64,000 nt of DNA from CAYFKJ01 sp964528595 (GCA_964528595.1 CAZGTM010000010.1:25228-89227); one strand, 5' to 3'; positions 9,051 to 19,900 are shown, counted from the first letter of the stretch. Notes: generated from the sequence alone by a model not told the origin. Numbers and translations: made by a program.

Positions 9051-9797
9051 CTAGCCGGCGGCGCTGACGATGGCCACTTCCCCCGACAGGTCCTGCCCGA
9101 GGTAGGCGGTCATTCTCTCCTTAAAGTGATTGGCGTGAATGGCTGCAAGTTTCTCCGCCCTGTCGCCGTCGCGCGCTTCCATGGCGACGACCATTTCGCC
9201 GTGCTCCTCAAGCGTTCGGTCGAGATGGCGCTGACGGTCGTCGCTGTTCGGGTCTTCGTAGGCATAGGATAGGCGCGCCAGGCGCAGACCCTCGTCCAAG
9301 AGACGCAAATAGGCCCGCTCAAAGTGGACGTTGCCGCAGGCGCCGCCGATCAGCGCGTGGAATTCCCGGTTGCGTTCAATCATGTCGAGGACTTCGCCCC
9401 GCTCGACAGCGGTATCGAAAGCTTCGCTCGCCGCCCTGATGGCTCGGAGTTCGTCTTTGCCCGCCCGCATGGCCGCCCATCGCGTGACCGCGCGTTGGGT
9501 CAGATCGAGCGCCTCGAAATATTGCGGAACTTCAGCAAAATCAAGCCCCGCCACCCTGGCGCCGCGGTTTGGCAGCATCGTCACCAGTCCGTCGGAAGCC
9601 AGCCGGATCAAAGCTTCGCGCACGGGTGTCCGCGAGACCTCGAACTCTTCGACGATACCGGCTTCCTCGATGTCGGTGCCCGGCGCCAGCGTCAGATCGA
9701 GGATGCGTTGGCGCAAGGCTTCGTAAACGTCTGCGGCGCCGGTCCCTTTGGGACGCCCGCGCCGTTTCTGCAATTCGCCGTTACCCGCTTCGGCCAT
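9051..9797 (-). CDS. GntR-family regulator with FCD domain
   Basis: From the ATG at 9797 the product is 248 residues; a TTG at 9857 is possible but poor. A winged helix-turn-helix (about residues 14-80, with VSRTPVREALIRL typical of the FadR subfamily) is followed by an all-helical FCD ligand domain (about 90-220) with metal-site histidines in NREFHALI and near EEHGEMV. Such proteins usually repress catabolic operons and release DNA on binding an organic acid. It is first in the TRAP operon and probably controls that operon and the divergent hydantoinase gene. Confidence 0.88.
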   Translation of the reverse strand: MAEAGNGELQKRRGRPKGTGAADVYEALRQRILDLTLAPGTDIEEAGIVEEFEVSRTPVREALIRLASDGLVTMLPNRGARVAGLDFAEVPQYFEALDLTQRAVTRWAAMRAGKDELRAIRAASEAFDTAVERGEVLDMIERNREFHALIGGACGNVHFERAYLRLLDEGLRLARLSYAYEDPNSDDRQRHLDRTLEEHGEMVVAMEARDGDRAEKLAAIHANHFKERMTAYLGQDLSGEVAIVSAAG

Positions 9798-9889
9798 AAC
9801 GCTTGAACCCTGCCCCCGCGATGGCTGCAATTTCTCTGAGGAAACTTCCGCCAACAACTTTCTTGACCCGAACGGTCAATAATGACATT

Positions 9890-9918
9890 TATATACACGG
9901 TGAATTTATTTATGTCAA
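9890..9918 (-). promoter_or_regulatory. promoter of the gntR-TRAP operon with overlapping inverted repeat
   Basis: On the minus strand a perfect -35 TTGACA (9918-9913) and -10 TATATA (9895-9890) are spaced by 17 bases. TGACAT at 9883-9888 and ATGTCA at 9912-9917 form widely spaced inverted arms around the promoter, a possible binding site for the GntR protein. The 111-base region from 9858 to 9968 also must carry the promoter of the divergent hydantoinase gene. Confidence 0.6.
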
Positions 9919-9968
9919 CGCCGATAGAGTGATACCAAAGCGGCGGTAGGAAATAGGAAAACCGAGAC

Positions 9969-12900
9969 ATGCACGATCGCTGGCAATTTTGGATCGACCG
10001 GGGTGGCACGTTCACCGATATCGTCGCCCACGCGCCGGACGGCGAGGTGATTACGCACAAGCTCTTGTCGGAGAACCCCGAGCGCTACGCCGACGCGGCA
10101 CTGCAGGGCATCCGCGACGTGCTCAAGCTCGGCCAGGACGAACCGCTGCCCGCCGAGACCATTGCCGCCGTCAAGATGGGCACGACCGTCGCGACCAACG
10201 CCCTATTGGAACGCAAGGGCGAACGCACCGTCTTTGTCACCACGCGTGGTTTTGCCGACAGCCTGCGCATCGGCTATCAGGCGCGGCCCAAACTGTTCGA
10301 CCGCCACATCGTGCTGCCCGAAATGCTTTACGAACGGGTGGTCGAGGTCGACGAGCGCGTCGGCGCGCGGGGTGAACTACTGGTTCCGCTTAACCTCGAG
10401 TCCGCCCGGGCTGAACTGCAGGCGGCGTTCGATTCCGGCATTCGCTCGGCCGCCATCGCCTTCATGCACGGTTATCGGTATTCCGACCACGAAGCCCGGG
10501 TGGCCGAGCTTCTCAGCGAAATCGGCTTCAGCCAGATTTCCACTAGTCACCAGACTAGCCCCTTGATGAAGCTGGTCAGTCGTGGCGACACCACCGTGGT
10601 CGATGCCTACCTCTCGCCCATCCTCCGCCGATATGTCGATCAGGTCGCGGCGGATGTCGTAACGGAGGACGAGGACGCCACCAAGCTGATGTTCATGCAA
10701 TCCTCTGGTGGCCTGACGGATGCCCGTCTGTTCCAGGGCAAGGACGCCATCCTGTCCGGCCCGGCCGGCGGGGTCGTCGGGGCGGTCCGGACCTCCGAGA
10801 TGGCCGGCTTCGACCGCATCATCGGTTTCGACATGGGCGGCACCTCGACCGACGTCTCGCACTACGACGGCGAGTTCGAACGCGCCTTCGAGACCGAGGT
10901 CGCCGGCGTGCGTATGCGGGCGCCCATGATGTACATCCACACCGTGGCGGCGGGCGGCGGTTCGATCCTGCATTTCGACGGCGCGCGCTACCGAGTCGGG
11001 CCCGATTCGACCGGCGCCAATCCCGGTCCCGCCTGCTACCGCAAGGGCGGGCCGCTGACGGTTACCGACTGTAACGTCATGCTGGGCAAGCTCTCGCCCG
11101 AGTATTTCCCCCGCGTCTTCGGCCCGAACGCCGACGAGCCGCTGGACCTCGGCGTGGTACGCGAAAAATTCGCCGCCCTCTCGGCGGAGATCGAAGCCGC
11201 CACGGGCGACAAGCGGACGCCGGAGGAAGTGGCCGAAGGCTTTCTCTCCATCGCCGTTGAGAACATGGCGAACGCCATCAAGAAAATCTCGGTGCAGCGC
11301 GGCTACGACGTGACGGAATACACCCTTTGCTGTTTCGGCGGCGCGGGCGGACAGCATGCCTGCCTGGTCGCGGACGCGCTTGGCATGAACCGCGTTTTCC
11401 TGCACCCCCACGCCGGAGTCCTGTCGGCCTACGGCATGGGCCTGGCCGACATTTCAGCGATGCGCGAGCGGGCGGTCGAGGAGCGCCTTGAAGGCGAGGT
11501 GATGGGCCGCCTGCAGACCGTTCTTAACGAATTGGGCGACGCGGTGCACGGCGAACTGGAAACCCAGGTCGAGCCCGGCGATCCCATCCGCCTCGTGCCC
11601 AAGGCGCACCTGCGGTACGACGGCACGGACAATGCGCTGGTCATCGATTTCGGTTCTATGGAGGAATTGACCGAGCGCTTCGAGACAGCCCACCGTCAGC
11701 GCTACGGTTTCGTCACGCCGGAAAAAACGCTGATCGTCGAGGCCTTGTCGGTCGAGGCCCTGGGCGGCGCCACGGAAATCGAGGACGCCGTCATCAGCGG
11801 CGAAGGCGGACGGGAACTCAGCGAGGACGCAGCATCGCGGCTTGCCGTTCACATGGCCGGCCAAGGCTTCGATACGCCCATCGTCGACCGCAGCGAGCTG
11901 GCGCCCGGCGATAGCGTTTCCGGACCGGCGATCGTAACCGAGCCGCACGGCACCAACGTGGTCGAACCAGGCTGGCGGGCCGAACTGACGGACCGCGACC
12001 ATCTGGTTTTGACCCGCGTCACGCCGCGGGAAGACCGTGTCGCCATCGGCACGGACGTCGATCCGGTCATGCTGGAGATTTTCAACAACCTCTTCATGTC
12101 CATCGCCGAGCAGATGGGAGCGGTGCTGGAGAACACGGCCTATTCGGTCAACATCAAGGAACGCCTCGACTTCTCCTGCGCCATCTTCAACCCAGACGGT
12201 GAACTGGTGGCCAACGCGCCGCACATGCCGGTGCACCTGGGGTCCATGGCGGAGAGCATCCAGACCGTCATCCGCGAACGCGCCGACACCATGGCGGCGG
12301 GCGACGTTTACTGTCTCAACGCGCCCTACAACGGAGGCACGCATCTGCCGGACATCACCATCATCACGCCGGTTTTCGACCAGGCCGGTGCGGAGGTCTT
12401 GTTCTACGTCGGCTCGCGCGGCCACCATGCCGATATCGGCGGCGTGACGCCGGGCTCGATGCCGCCGAATTCGCAAACCGTCGAAGAGGAAGGCGTGCTG
12501 ATCGACAATTTCAAGCTGGTCGACCGAGGCACCTTCCTCGAAGCCGAAATCACCGAACTGCTGTTGTCGGGCAAGTACCCGACCCGCAATACGCACCAGA
12601 ACATCGCCGACCTCAAGGCCCAGATCGCGGCCTGCGAGAAAGGCGTTCAGGAGCTCCGGCGCATGGTCGCCCATTTCGGTCTGGACGTCGTCCAGGCCTA
12701 TATGGACCACGTCCAGGACAACGCCGAGGAATCGGTGCGCCGGGTGCTCGACGTGCTGGAGGACGGCGCCTTCACCTATCCCATGGACGACGGCAGCCAG
12801 ATCCAGATCGATATCAAAGTCAATCACGCCGAACGGCGGGCGGTCATCGACTTCACCGGCACCTCCGAACAATTGCCGACCAACTACAACGCCCCCACCG

Positions 12901-13619
12901 CAGTCGCCAAGGCCGCCGTGCTTTATGTCTTCCGCACCCTGGTCGACGATGAGATTCCGTTGAACGGCGGCTGCCTCAAGCCGCTGGACATCATCATTCC
13001 GGAAAGTTCCATGCTGCGGCCCACCTACCCCGCCGCCGTCGTCGCCGGCAACGTCGAAACCTCGCAATGCATCACCGATGCGCTTTACGGCGCGCTCGGC
13101 GTCATGGGGGCGGCGCAGGGCACGATGAACAACTTCACCTTCGGCAACGACCGCCACCAGTACTACGAAACCATCTGCGGCGGGTCCGGCGCAGGCCCCG
13201 ATTTCGACGGCACCTCGGCGGTTCACACCCACATGACCAACGCCCGGCTGACGGATCCTGAAATCCTGGAATGGCGCTTTCCGGTCCTGCTGGAGAGCTT
13301 CGGCATCCGGCGGGGTTCGGGCGGCCGGGGCCGGTATAACGGCGGCGACGGCACCTTGCGGCGCGTCCGCTTCCTGGAGGCCATGACGGCCTCCATCCTG
13401 GCCTCCCACCGCGTGGTGCCGCCTTACGGCATGGCCGGAGGCAATAGCGGACAATGCGGCAAGAACTGGGTGGAGCGGACCGACGGTGAAAGACTTGACC
13501 TCGGCCCCTGCGAATCCGCCGAACTGGAGGCCGGCGATGTGTTCGTCATTCAAACGCCGACCGGCGGCGGCTATGGTGATCCGGCGGAACGAAGGGAAAC
13601 GGCCGAAGCAGCGGAGTAA
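9969..13619 (+). CDS. fused hydantoinase/oxoprolinase (HyuA-HyuB)
   Basis: The 1216-residue protein joins both subunits of the ATP-dependent hydantoinase/oxoprolinase family. HyuA (about 1-690) shows the N-terminal actin-like ATPase motif DRGGTFTDIV, SSGGLTDARLFQGKDAILSG and FDMGGTSTDVS. HyuB (about 695-1205) begins DPVMLEIFNNLFMSIAEQMG and ends in the family-typical TPTGGGYGDP. The fused size is like 5-oxoprolinase of eukaryotes (near 1,280 residues) and is known in bacteria. It would open a cyclic amide such as 5-oxoproline or a hydantoin using ATP. It is divergent from the gntR-TRAP operon, which suggests that the transporter imports its substrate or precursor. Confidence 0.92.
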   Translation: MHDRWQFWIDRGGTFTDIVAHAPDGEVITHKLLSENPERYADAALQGIRDVLKLGQDEPLPAETIAAVKMGTTVATNALLERKGERTVFVTTRGFADSLRIGYQARPKLFDRHIVLPEMLYERVVEVDERVGARGELLVPLNLESARAELQAAFDSGIRSAAIAFMHGYRYSDHEARVAELLSEIGFSQISTSHQTSPLMKLVSRGDTTVVDAYLSPILRRYVDQVAADVVTEDEDATKLMFMQSSGGLTDARLFQGKDAILSGPAGGVVGAVRTSEMAGFDRIIGFDMGGTSTDVSHYDGEFERAFETEVAGVRMRAPMMYIHTVAAGGGSILHFDGARYRVGPDSTGANPGPACYRKGGPLTVTDCNVMLGKLSPEYFPRVFGPNADEPLDLGVVREKFAALSAEIEAATGDKRTPEEVAEGFLSIAVENMANAIKKISVQRGYDVTEYTLCCFGGAGGQHACLVADALGMNRVFLHPHAGVLSAYGMGLADISAMRERAVEERLEGEVMGRLQTVLNELGDAVHGELETQVEPGDPIRLVPKAHLRYDGTDNALVIDFGSMEELTERFETAHRQRYGFVTPEKTLIVEALSVEALGGATEIEDAVISGEGGRELSEDAASRLAVHMAGQGFDTPIVDRSELAPGDSVSGPAIVTEPHGTNVVEPGWRAELTDRDHLVLTRVTPREDRVAIGTDVDPVMLEIFNNLFMSIAEQMGAVLENTAYSVNIKERLDFSCAIFNPDGELVANAPHMPVHLGSMAESIQTVIRERADTMAAGDVYCLNAPYNGGTHLPDITIITPVFDQAGAEVLFYVGSRGHHADIGGVTPGSMPPNSQTVEEEGVLIDNFKLVDRGTFLEAEITELLLSGKYPTRNTHQNIADLKAQIAACEKGVQELRRMVAHFGLDVVQAYMDHVQDNAEESVRRVLDVLEDGAFTYPMDDGSQIQIDIKVNHAERRAVIDFTGTSEQLPTNYNAPTAVAKAAVLYVFRTLVDDEIPLNGGCLKPLDIIIPESSMLRPTYPAAVVAGNVETSQCITDALYGALGVMGAAQGTMNNFTFGNDRHQYYETICGGSGAGPDFDGTSAVHTHMTNARLTDPEILEWRFPVLLESFGIRRGSGGRGRYNGGDGTLRRVRFLEAMTASILASHRVVPPYGMAGGNSGQCGKNWVERTDGERLDLGPCESAELEAGDVFVIQTPTGGGYGDPAERRETAEAAE

Positions 13620-13624
13620 GCAAA

Positions 13625-13993
13625 ATGAGCGAAACGGACAACGGGGCCATCGAACGCATTGTCGAAGACTACTTCCTCGGCATGTACGAGGGCGACGTCG
13701 ACCGTCTGAAGCGGATATTCCACGAGCAATGCTGGCTCTTCGGCGAGCGCAAGGGCGATAAACGCGAGTTTCCCGTCCAAACCTTTTTCGACTATGTTGC
13801 CGGCGCGCCGAATCCGAAGGAGCAAGGCGAAGCCTTTGACATGCGGATCGTTTCCGTCAGCCGCACGGGTTCGGTCGCCGTCGTCGAGGTCGAGGACTTG
13901 TATCAGGGCGGCCACTTCACGGACTACCTGACGCTGATGGAAACCGCCGACGGCTGGCGAATTGTCAACAAGGCTTTTTTCGCCGAAAATTAA
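13625..13993 (+). CDS. NTF2-like protein (putative lumazine-binding type)
   Basis: The 122-residue product has the cone-like NTF2 pattern: an N-terminal helix (IERIVEDYFLGMYEGD), a FHEQCWLFG segment and C-terminal strands (DYLTLMETADGWRIVNKAF). It resembles the 'putative lumazine-binding' group of small NTF2 proteins. It starts 5 bases after the hydantoinase stop, so the two are almost certainly cotranscribed and it may bind or process the same small molecule. No catalytic residues can be named. Confidence 0.75.
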   Translation: MSETDNGAIERIVEDYFLGMYEGDVDRLKRIFHEQCWLFGERKGDKREFPVQTFFDYVAGAPNPKEQGEAFDMRIVSVSRTGSVAVVEVEDLYQGGHFTDYLTLMETADGWRIVNKAFFAEN

Positions 13994-14049
13994 GCATCAC
14001 GACGTAATGTTCTAAATTCCCCTGTTCCCTCCGCGCCCCCCGGAGATCG

Positions 14050-15699
14050 ATGAAGAATACGAGCGAGACTAGGATCCAGGTACCGGATTTTCGCCAACTG
14101 GCGACACCGCCGGCGTTGATCGTCGCGATTTCCGCGGTCGCCATCGTCGTCCTCGTCTATCTCTCGGCCCAAAGCCAGGACCGCATTGCAGTCAACGAAT
14201 CAAAGCGTCTGATGTCGGCCATCCTGGCGTCGGAGCAACGTGCGATTTCCAAACTCAGCTTGGACAATTCCTATTGGGACCAAAGCGCCGACAACTTGGT
14301 TAAAAAACTCGACCTGACCTGGGCCCAGAGCAATATCGCCGAGTATCTTCATGAGACCTACGGCGTCTCCACCGCCCAGGCCTTTGACGCCAAAGATCGA
14401 CTTATTTACGGCGTTGTTGAAGGGGAGCGGTCGGAAACGGATCCGAATTCGCTGTTCTCCAAGGGCCTTGTCGATTTTGTCAGGCTGGCCCGCTCCGGTG
14501 CGAGGGACGAGGAACCGGTTACGCGGGTCGGACTTTTCAAGGTCGGCGGACTTGTTCATGTCGCCGCCGCCACGCGCATAGTGGGCTATCACTATGCCGG
14601 CGGCGAGGAGGTTCTGGAGCCGACGGACGCGGTATTGATTATTTCGCGCAGTCTCAACATGGAACGACTGGCCGAACTGGGCAACGATTTCGGCCTCAGT
14701 GGGTTGCAGTACAAGGAACAACCGGGGGCAAACGAGGTTTCGATTGCCCTTCAATTGTTCGACGGATCTTCGGGCGGGGCGCTGTGCTGGCGGGTCAAGA
14801 TGCCCGGCGCCGAGCTGATGAAATCGGTCTTGCCGGGCATCATCGTCACATTCATGATATTCGCCGGCCTGGGCCTTTGGTTCGCCGCGCGCATACAAAA
14901 ATTGCTGGCTGCCTATGCCAACGAGGTCGAAGACCGCAAGCAGGCTGAAATCCTGGCGCGGATCGCCAAGGAGGATGCGGACCGGGCCAACCAGGCCAAA
15001 TCCGAATTCCTCGCCAATATGAGCCACGAGATCCGCACGCCGCTGAACGCCATCATCGGTTTCAGCCAGGTGCTGACGCAAAACTACCTGGGCGAGTTGA
15101 CGGACAAGCAACGCGACAGCGTGCAGGATATTCTGGGCTCGGGTCAGCACCTCTTGCAGATCATCAACGACATCCTGGATCTCTCCAAGGTCGAAGCCGG
15201 CGAACTGGGATTGGATGAGAGCGACGTCAATATTTGCGACATCATTGAGCAATCGAATTCCCTGATGCGCCTGAAGGCGGAAGAGTCGGGGATCACCCTG
15301 ATCGCCGATCTGCCCGACAAGCCGGTTCGGATTGCCGGTGACGCCCGCCTTGTCACGCAAATGCTGCAAAACCTCCTGAGTAATGCCGTCAAATTCACGC
15401 CGAAGGGCGGCACGGTAACCGTTCGCACCATGACACGGGATGACGGCGATGTGGAACTGCAGGTCGAGGACAGCGGCATCGGCATCGCCGACGCCGACAT
15501 GGAAAAAGCGCTCGCGCCGTTCAGGCAGGTTGACAATGCGTTTGACAGCGATCACCAGGGGACCGGCCTCGGGTTACCGTTGGTCGCCGCCATGGCCAAG
15601 CTACACGATGGCCGGTTGGTGCTCGAAAGCCAGGTCGGCGTCGGCACGGTCGCGTCGATCCGTTTTCCAGCCGAACGAATCCTTAAAACGATTGTGTGA
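14050..15699 (+). CDS. sensor histidine kinase with CHASE4 domain
   Basis: The 549-residue membrane kinase has a first transmembrane helix near residues 20-38 and a periplasmic CHASE4-type domain (about 45-250, with the LDNSYWDQSADN motif). A second membrane helix lies near 258-278, then HisKA with the phospho-acceptor in NMSHEIRTPLNAIIGF, and a HATPase with N, G1 (DSGIGIAD) and G2 (GTGLGLPLV) boxes. It senses an extracytoplasmic signal of unknown nature and lacks a receiver. GGAG precedes the ATG at 14050. No cognate response regulator is adjacent. Confidence 0.9.
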   Translation: MKNTSETRIQVPDFRQLATPPALIVAISAVAIVVLVYLSAQSQDRIAVNESKRLMSAILASEQRAISKLSLDNSYWDQSADNLVKKLDLTWAQSNIAEYLHETYGVSTAQAFDAKDRLIYGVVEGERSETDPNSLFSKGLVDFVRLARSGARDEEPVTRVGLFKVGGLVHVAAATRIVGYHYAGGEEVLEPTDAVLIISRSLNMERLAELGNDFGLSGLQYKEQPGANEVSIALQLFDGSSGGALCWRVKMPGAELMKSVLPGIIVTFMIFAGLGLWFAARIQKLLAAYANEVEDRKQAEILARIAKEDADRANQAKSEFLANMSHEIRTPLNAIIGFSQVLTQNYLGELTDKQRDSVQDILGSGQHLLQIINDILDLSKVEAGELGLDESDVNICDIIEQSNSLMRLKAEESGITLIADLPDKPVRIAGDARLVTQMLQNLLSNAVKFTPKGGTVTVRTMTRDDGDVELQVEDSGIGIADADMEKALAPFRQVDNAFDSDHQGTGLGLPLVAAMAKLHDGRLVLESQVGVGTVASIRFPAERILKTIV

Positions 15700-15716
15700 G
15701 CGACCGGAATTCGAGC

Positions 15717-16043
15717 TTACTCAAGTTCATCTATTTTTGCCGCCAGGATGAAGTCATTCTCGTGCAAGCCTTTGATTTTATGTGTAAAAATCATAATGTC
15801 CGCATACCCCCAGCCGAAAGAGATATCGGGATGATGGCCCTCCGCCTCGGCCAGCGTGCTGACGCGACTGACAAATTCGAACGACCCGGCAAAGTCATCA
15901 AACTGGAATTGGCGCATGATCCGGGTGGCGTCTTCCGAAATATTCCATTCCGGCGTTTCCCGCCCAAAAAACTCTGCCTGGTCACGTGTTAAAGGCGGGA
16001 TTCCGCCCTGACACGGGACACATACTCTTTCACTCAAACTCAT
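15717..16043 (-). CDS. phhB: pterin-4-alpha-carbinolamine dehydratase
   Basis: The 108-residue protein has the family core AEGHHPDISFGWG...THKIKGLHENDF, in which the paired histidines and the later His of the TH motif form the active site. It dehydrates 4a-hydroxytetrahydrobiopterin during cofactor recycling for phenylalanine hydroxylase and can also occur in molybdopterin-related contexts. An N-terminal CVPCQGG resembles the cysteine-containing leader seen in many bacterial members. No phenylalanine hydroxylase is nearby. Confidence 0.93.
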   Translation of the reverse strand: MSLSERVCVPCQGGIPPLTRDQAEFFGRETPEWNISEDATRIMRQFQFDDFAGSFEFVSRVSTLAEAEGHHPDISFGWGYADIMIFTHKIKGLHENDFILAAKIDELE

Positions 16044-16077
16044 GCCGACGCCCCCTGCTAAAATCTACAATGACACG

Positions 16078-16105
16078 GATATAGCGCACAGTCGGCGAGT
16101 CTCAA
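16078..16105 (-). promoter_or_regulatory. candidate promoter of phhB
   Basis: TTGAGA (16105-16100) and TATATC (16083-16078) are spaced by 16 bases on the minus strand, 35 bases before the phhB start codon. Confidence 0.4.
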
Positions 16106-16215
16106 CTAGTTCCTTCTCTTGCTCTGGACCCGCATCATCTCGGGGGCTATCGTAACAATTGACTTTCGATCGGCGGTTCGCCGCCCAAAGGAAAAATCAA
16201 GCGTCTAAGTCAGCC

Positions 16216-16911
16216 ATGGATAGTGTGCTTATAACCGGGGCCGGTCGCGGCCTCGGCTTCGAATTCGCCCGGCAGTATGCTGATGACGGATGGCACGTGT
16301 ATGCCTGCTGCCGTGATCCGGAAAACGCCCAGGAGCTGAACGCGCTGGCCGCCTCGCCAGGCGTCAACCTCTCTGTCCACGCCATGGACGTCGACGATCC
16401 CGACAGCGTCAACGCGGTCGCGCAGGAATTGGCCGGCGATGAGATCGACATCCTGATCAACAATTCAGGGATCAGCGGCAACCGTGAGGTCGGGCTCGGC
16501 TCCATGGACTATGACAGCTGGGCTCAAACCATGCGCACCAACGTTTTCGGCCCGACCCTGGTCACCGAAGCCTTCGCCGAGCACGTGGCGGGCAGCTATC
16601 TCCAACTGGTGGTCATGATTTCCAGCCGCATGGGGTCGGTGGCCGATACCACCTCGGGCGGCTCGCTGATCTACCGCTCTTCGAAATCCGCCCTGAACAT
16701 GGTGACCCGTTGTCTGTCCCTGGAACTGAAGCCTCAAGGCACGACGGTGGTTTGCGTCCACCCCGGTTGGGTACGCACGGACATGGGCGGTGAAGGCGCT
16801 ACCTTGTCGGCGCCCGAAAGCGTCGGCGCCTTGCGCGCGCTGTTCTATCAGTTGAGGATTTCAGACACCGGCAAGTTCTTCAATTACGACGGCACCGAAC
16901 TGCCCTGGTAG
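16216..16911 (+). CDS. SDR family oxidoreductase
   Basis: From the ATG at 16216 the product is 231 residues (an in-frame upstream start at 16159 would add 19 residues of non-family sequence). The classical SDR motifs are complete: TGAGRGLG for the dinucleotide, NNSGISG after strand 4, catalytic serine in MISSRMGS and YRSSK as the YxxxK motif. The HPGWVRTDMGG segment is typical of carbonyl-reductase or sniffer-like SDRs (C-factor type). Its substrate is unknown. It converges on metH with 16 bases between stops. Confidence 0.87.
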   Translation: MDSVLITGAGRGLGFEFARQYADDGWHVYACCRDPENAQELNALAASPGVNLSVHAMDVDDPDSVNAVAQELAGDEIDILINNSGISGNREVGLGSMDYDSWAQTMRTNVFGPTLVTEAFAEHVAGSYLQLVVMISSRMGSVADTTSGGSLIYRSSKSALNMVTRCLSLELKPQGTTVVCVHPGWVRTDMGGEGATLSAPESVGALRALFYQLRISDTGKFFNYDGTELPW

Positions 16912-16927
16912 GCTAAAAAGGCCGCAG

Positions 16928-19900
16928 CTAAACCGAAAAATACTTTGCCTGCGGATGGTGCAGGACGATCGCCGAGGTCGACTGCTCGGGATGGAGTTGG
17001 TCTTCTTCGCCCATCTCCAGGCCGATCCGACCGGCGTCCAGCATATCCAATAAAACGTGCTGGTCGGCCAGGTTGGGACAGGCCGGGTAGCCGAACGAGT
17101 AGCGGGAACCCTGGTAGCCCTGCTTCAGCATCTTGGCCATGTCGCGGTCGTCGACATGTGAAAAGCCGAGCTCGCCGCGGATCCGGCGGTGGGTGTACTC
17201 GGCCAACGCCTCGGCCATTTCGACGCCCAGACCGTGAAGATAAAGGTAATCCTGGTAGCGGTCGTTTTCGAACCATTCGCGCGCCACGTCGGAGGCGTGC
17301 TGTCCCATGGTCACGACCTGCAGACCGATGACGTCACGCCCCTCCGATCCCGCATCCCGGACGAAATCCGAGATACACAGACCGCTCTCCCGGTTCTGAC
17401 GCGGCAGCGTGAAGCGCGTCGCTTCCGTCGCGCCGTCCTCTTCGAACAGGATAAGGTCGTTGCCCTCGGCGGCCGCCCGCCAGTAGCCGTAGACGGCTTG
17501 CGGACGCAGGATATTTTCGGCAATGCAGGTTTCCACCATGCGCTGCATGATGGGCCGAACTTCCTTCTCCGCCCAAGCGGTGAATTCGGCCCGGTCCCTG
17601 CCGGCTTTGCGGAAACCCCAATGGAACTGATAGAGCATTGTTTCGTTGAGGTAGGGCACCAGGGCTTCCAACTCGACCCGGTCAACGACGCGCGGGCCCC
17701 AGAAAGGCGGCTCGGGCACGTCGACGTCGCGCGAAAGCTCTTCGCGCCGCAGCTTGATTTCATCAAGGTCGACGGGCCGCTCGACGGGCGCCTCGCTGGG
17801 CCCGCCGATGCGTTTGTTCGATTTCGGCCTGGCTGCCCGCTCGTCCGCCGCCTGGGCGACATGGTCGTCGAATGAACCCGTAGTAATGCGGTCCATCATC
17901 GCCAATCCGTCAAAGGCGTCCTTGGCGTAGGCTACCCGGCCCGTCTCGTATGCCGCCGAGCAGTCCTCCTCGACGTAGCGCCGCGTCAGGGCGGCGCCGC
18001 CCAGCATGACCGGCACGTTCATGCCCTCACGGCTCAGTTCCACCAGGTTTTCCCGCATGATGACCGTCGATTTGACCAACAGCCCGGACATGCCGACGGC
18101 GTCCGCCTTGTGCTCGCGCGCCGCCTCCATGATCGCCGCGATGGGCTGCTTGATGCCCAGATTGACGACGCGAAAACCGTTGTTGGTCAGGATGATGTCG
18201 ACCAGGTTCTTGCCGATGTCGTGGACATCCCCTTTGACGGTGGCCAGCACGATGGTGCCTTTCTCCTGACCTTCGGTCTTTTCCATGTAGGGTTCGAGAT
18301 ACGAGACCGCGGCCTTCATGGTTTCCGCCGACTGCAGCACGAACGGCAGCTGCATCTGGCCCGAGCCGAAAAGCTCACCGACCACCTTCATGCCATCCAA
18401 CAGATGTTCGTTGACGATTTCCAGCGGCTGATAACTTTCCAGCGCCTCTTCAAGATCGGCATCCAGGCCTTGGCGGTCGCCGTCGACGATGCGCTGTTTG
18501 AGGCGTTCCTCGACCTCTTCCGGCCGTTCCTTAGGACCGCTGTCCTTGGCCTTGCGGTCCTCGAACATGGCGATGTAGGCGTGCAGGGGATCGTACTCGG
18601 CATCCCCCTTGCCGCCCTCGCCGTCCGCGCCGCGGCGGTTGAATATGAGGTCCTCGGCGATCAGGCGCTCCTCATCGGGAATGCCGTGGAAGGCCGTGAT
18701 CTTGGAAACGTGGACGATGGCGCCGGTCATACCGCGCCTGAGCGCATGTTCGAGAAACACCGAGTTCAAGACGTGCCGCGCCGGCAGGTTGAGTCCGAAC
18801 GAGACATTCGACAAACCCAGAATGATCTGGCTGCGGGGGAAGTCCGCCGCCAGGTCCTCGATCGCCTCCAGCGTTTCCAGCGCCAGCCGGCGGTCGTCCG
18901 CGTTACCGGTGCAGATCGTGAAGGTCAGGGGATCGAACATCAGGTCTTCCGGCGCCAGGCCATGTTTGTCGACGGCAAACTCATAGAGCCGCCGGGCAAT
19001 GCGGAGCTTGCCTTCCCGGTCCTTGGCCATGCCGTCTTCGTCGATGGTCAAGGCGATGACGGCGGCGCCAAACCGCTTGGCCAACTCAAGGCGCTTTGCC
19101 GCGGGTTCCTCGCCATCCTCGAAATTGATGGAGTTGACGATGGCCTTGCCGCCATAGAGCGCCAAGGCCGCCTCCAGGACGGGCAGCTCGGTCGAATCGA
19201 TCACCAGTGGCGCCTGTGCCGCGCCGCGCATACGGCTGACCACCTCCGACATGTCGCCAACCTCATCGCGGCCGACGTACGCCGTACAGATATCGAGCGT
19301 ATGGGAGCCCTCCTTGACCTGATCGCGGCCAATGGCGACGCAGGCGTCCCAGTCCTCGGCGGCCAGGAGCTGGCGGAATTTTTTCGAGCCGTTGGCGTTG
19401 CAGCGTTCGCCGATGGCTAGCCAGGCATTCTCCTGGCGCAGCGGAACCTGCGAATACAGCGACGCGACGGACGGCACCCAATATTGCGCCCGTTTCACGG
19501 GCGCCGGGCGGTGGGCCCCGTTCTGGCGCCGCAGCATGGCGTCGATGGCGGCGGTATGATTGGGCGTGGTGCCGCAACAGCCGCCGACGACATTGATGCC
19601 ATCCTCGGTGACAAAACGCTCAAGCCACTTGGCAATTTCGTCCGGACCCAGTGGATAATGCGTCTGGCCGTCAACAAGCTCCGGCAGGCCGGCGTTGGGT
19701 TGAACGGAAATGAAGCTCGGCCAGTTTTCGCTCAGCCATTTCACATGCTCAGCCATCTCCTGCGGCCCGGTAGCGCAATTGATACCGAGGGAGTCGATAT
19801 CAAGGGCGTGCAGCACCGTCGCGGCGGCGGCAATATCCGACCCCACCAGCAAGGTGCCCGTCGTTTCCACCGTGACCTGAACGAAAATCGGCAGGTCCCG

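Noticed and set aside
11454..13553. 699-codon open frame antisense to the hydantoinase gene
   Set aside because: It mirrors the third-position GC bias of the HyuA-HyuB frame, has low-complexity His/Gly/Asp-rich composition and no family motif.
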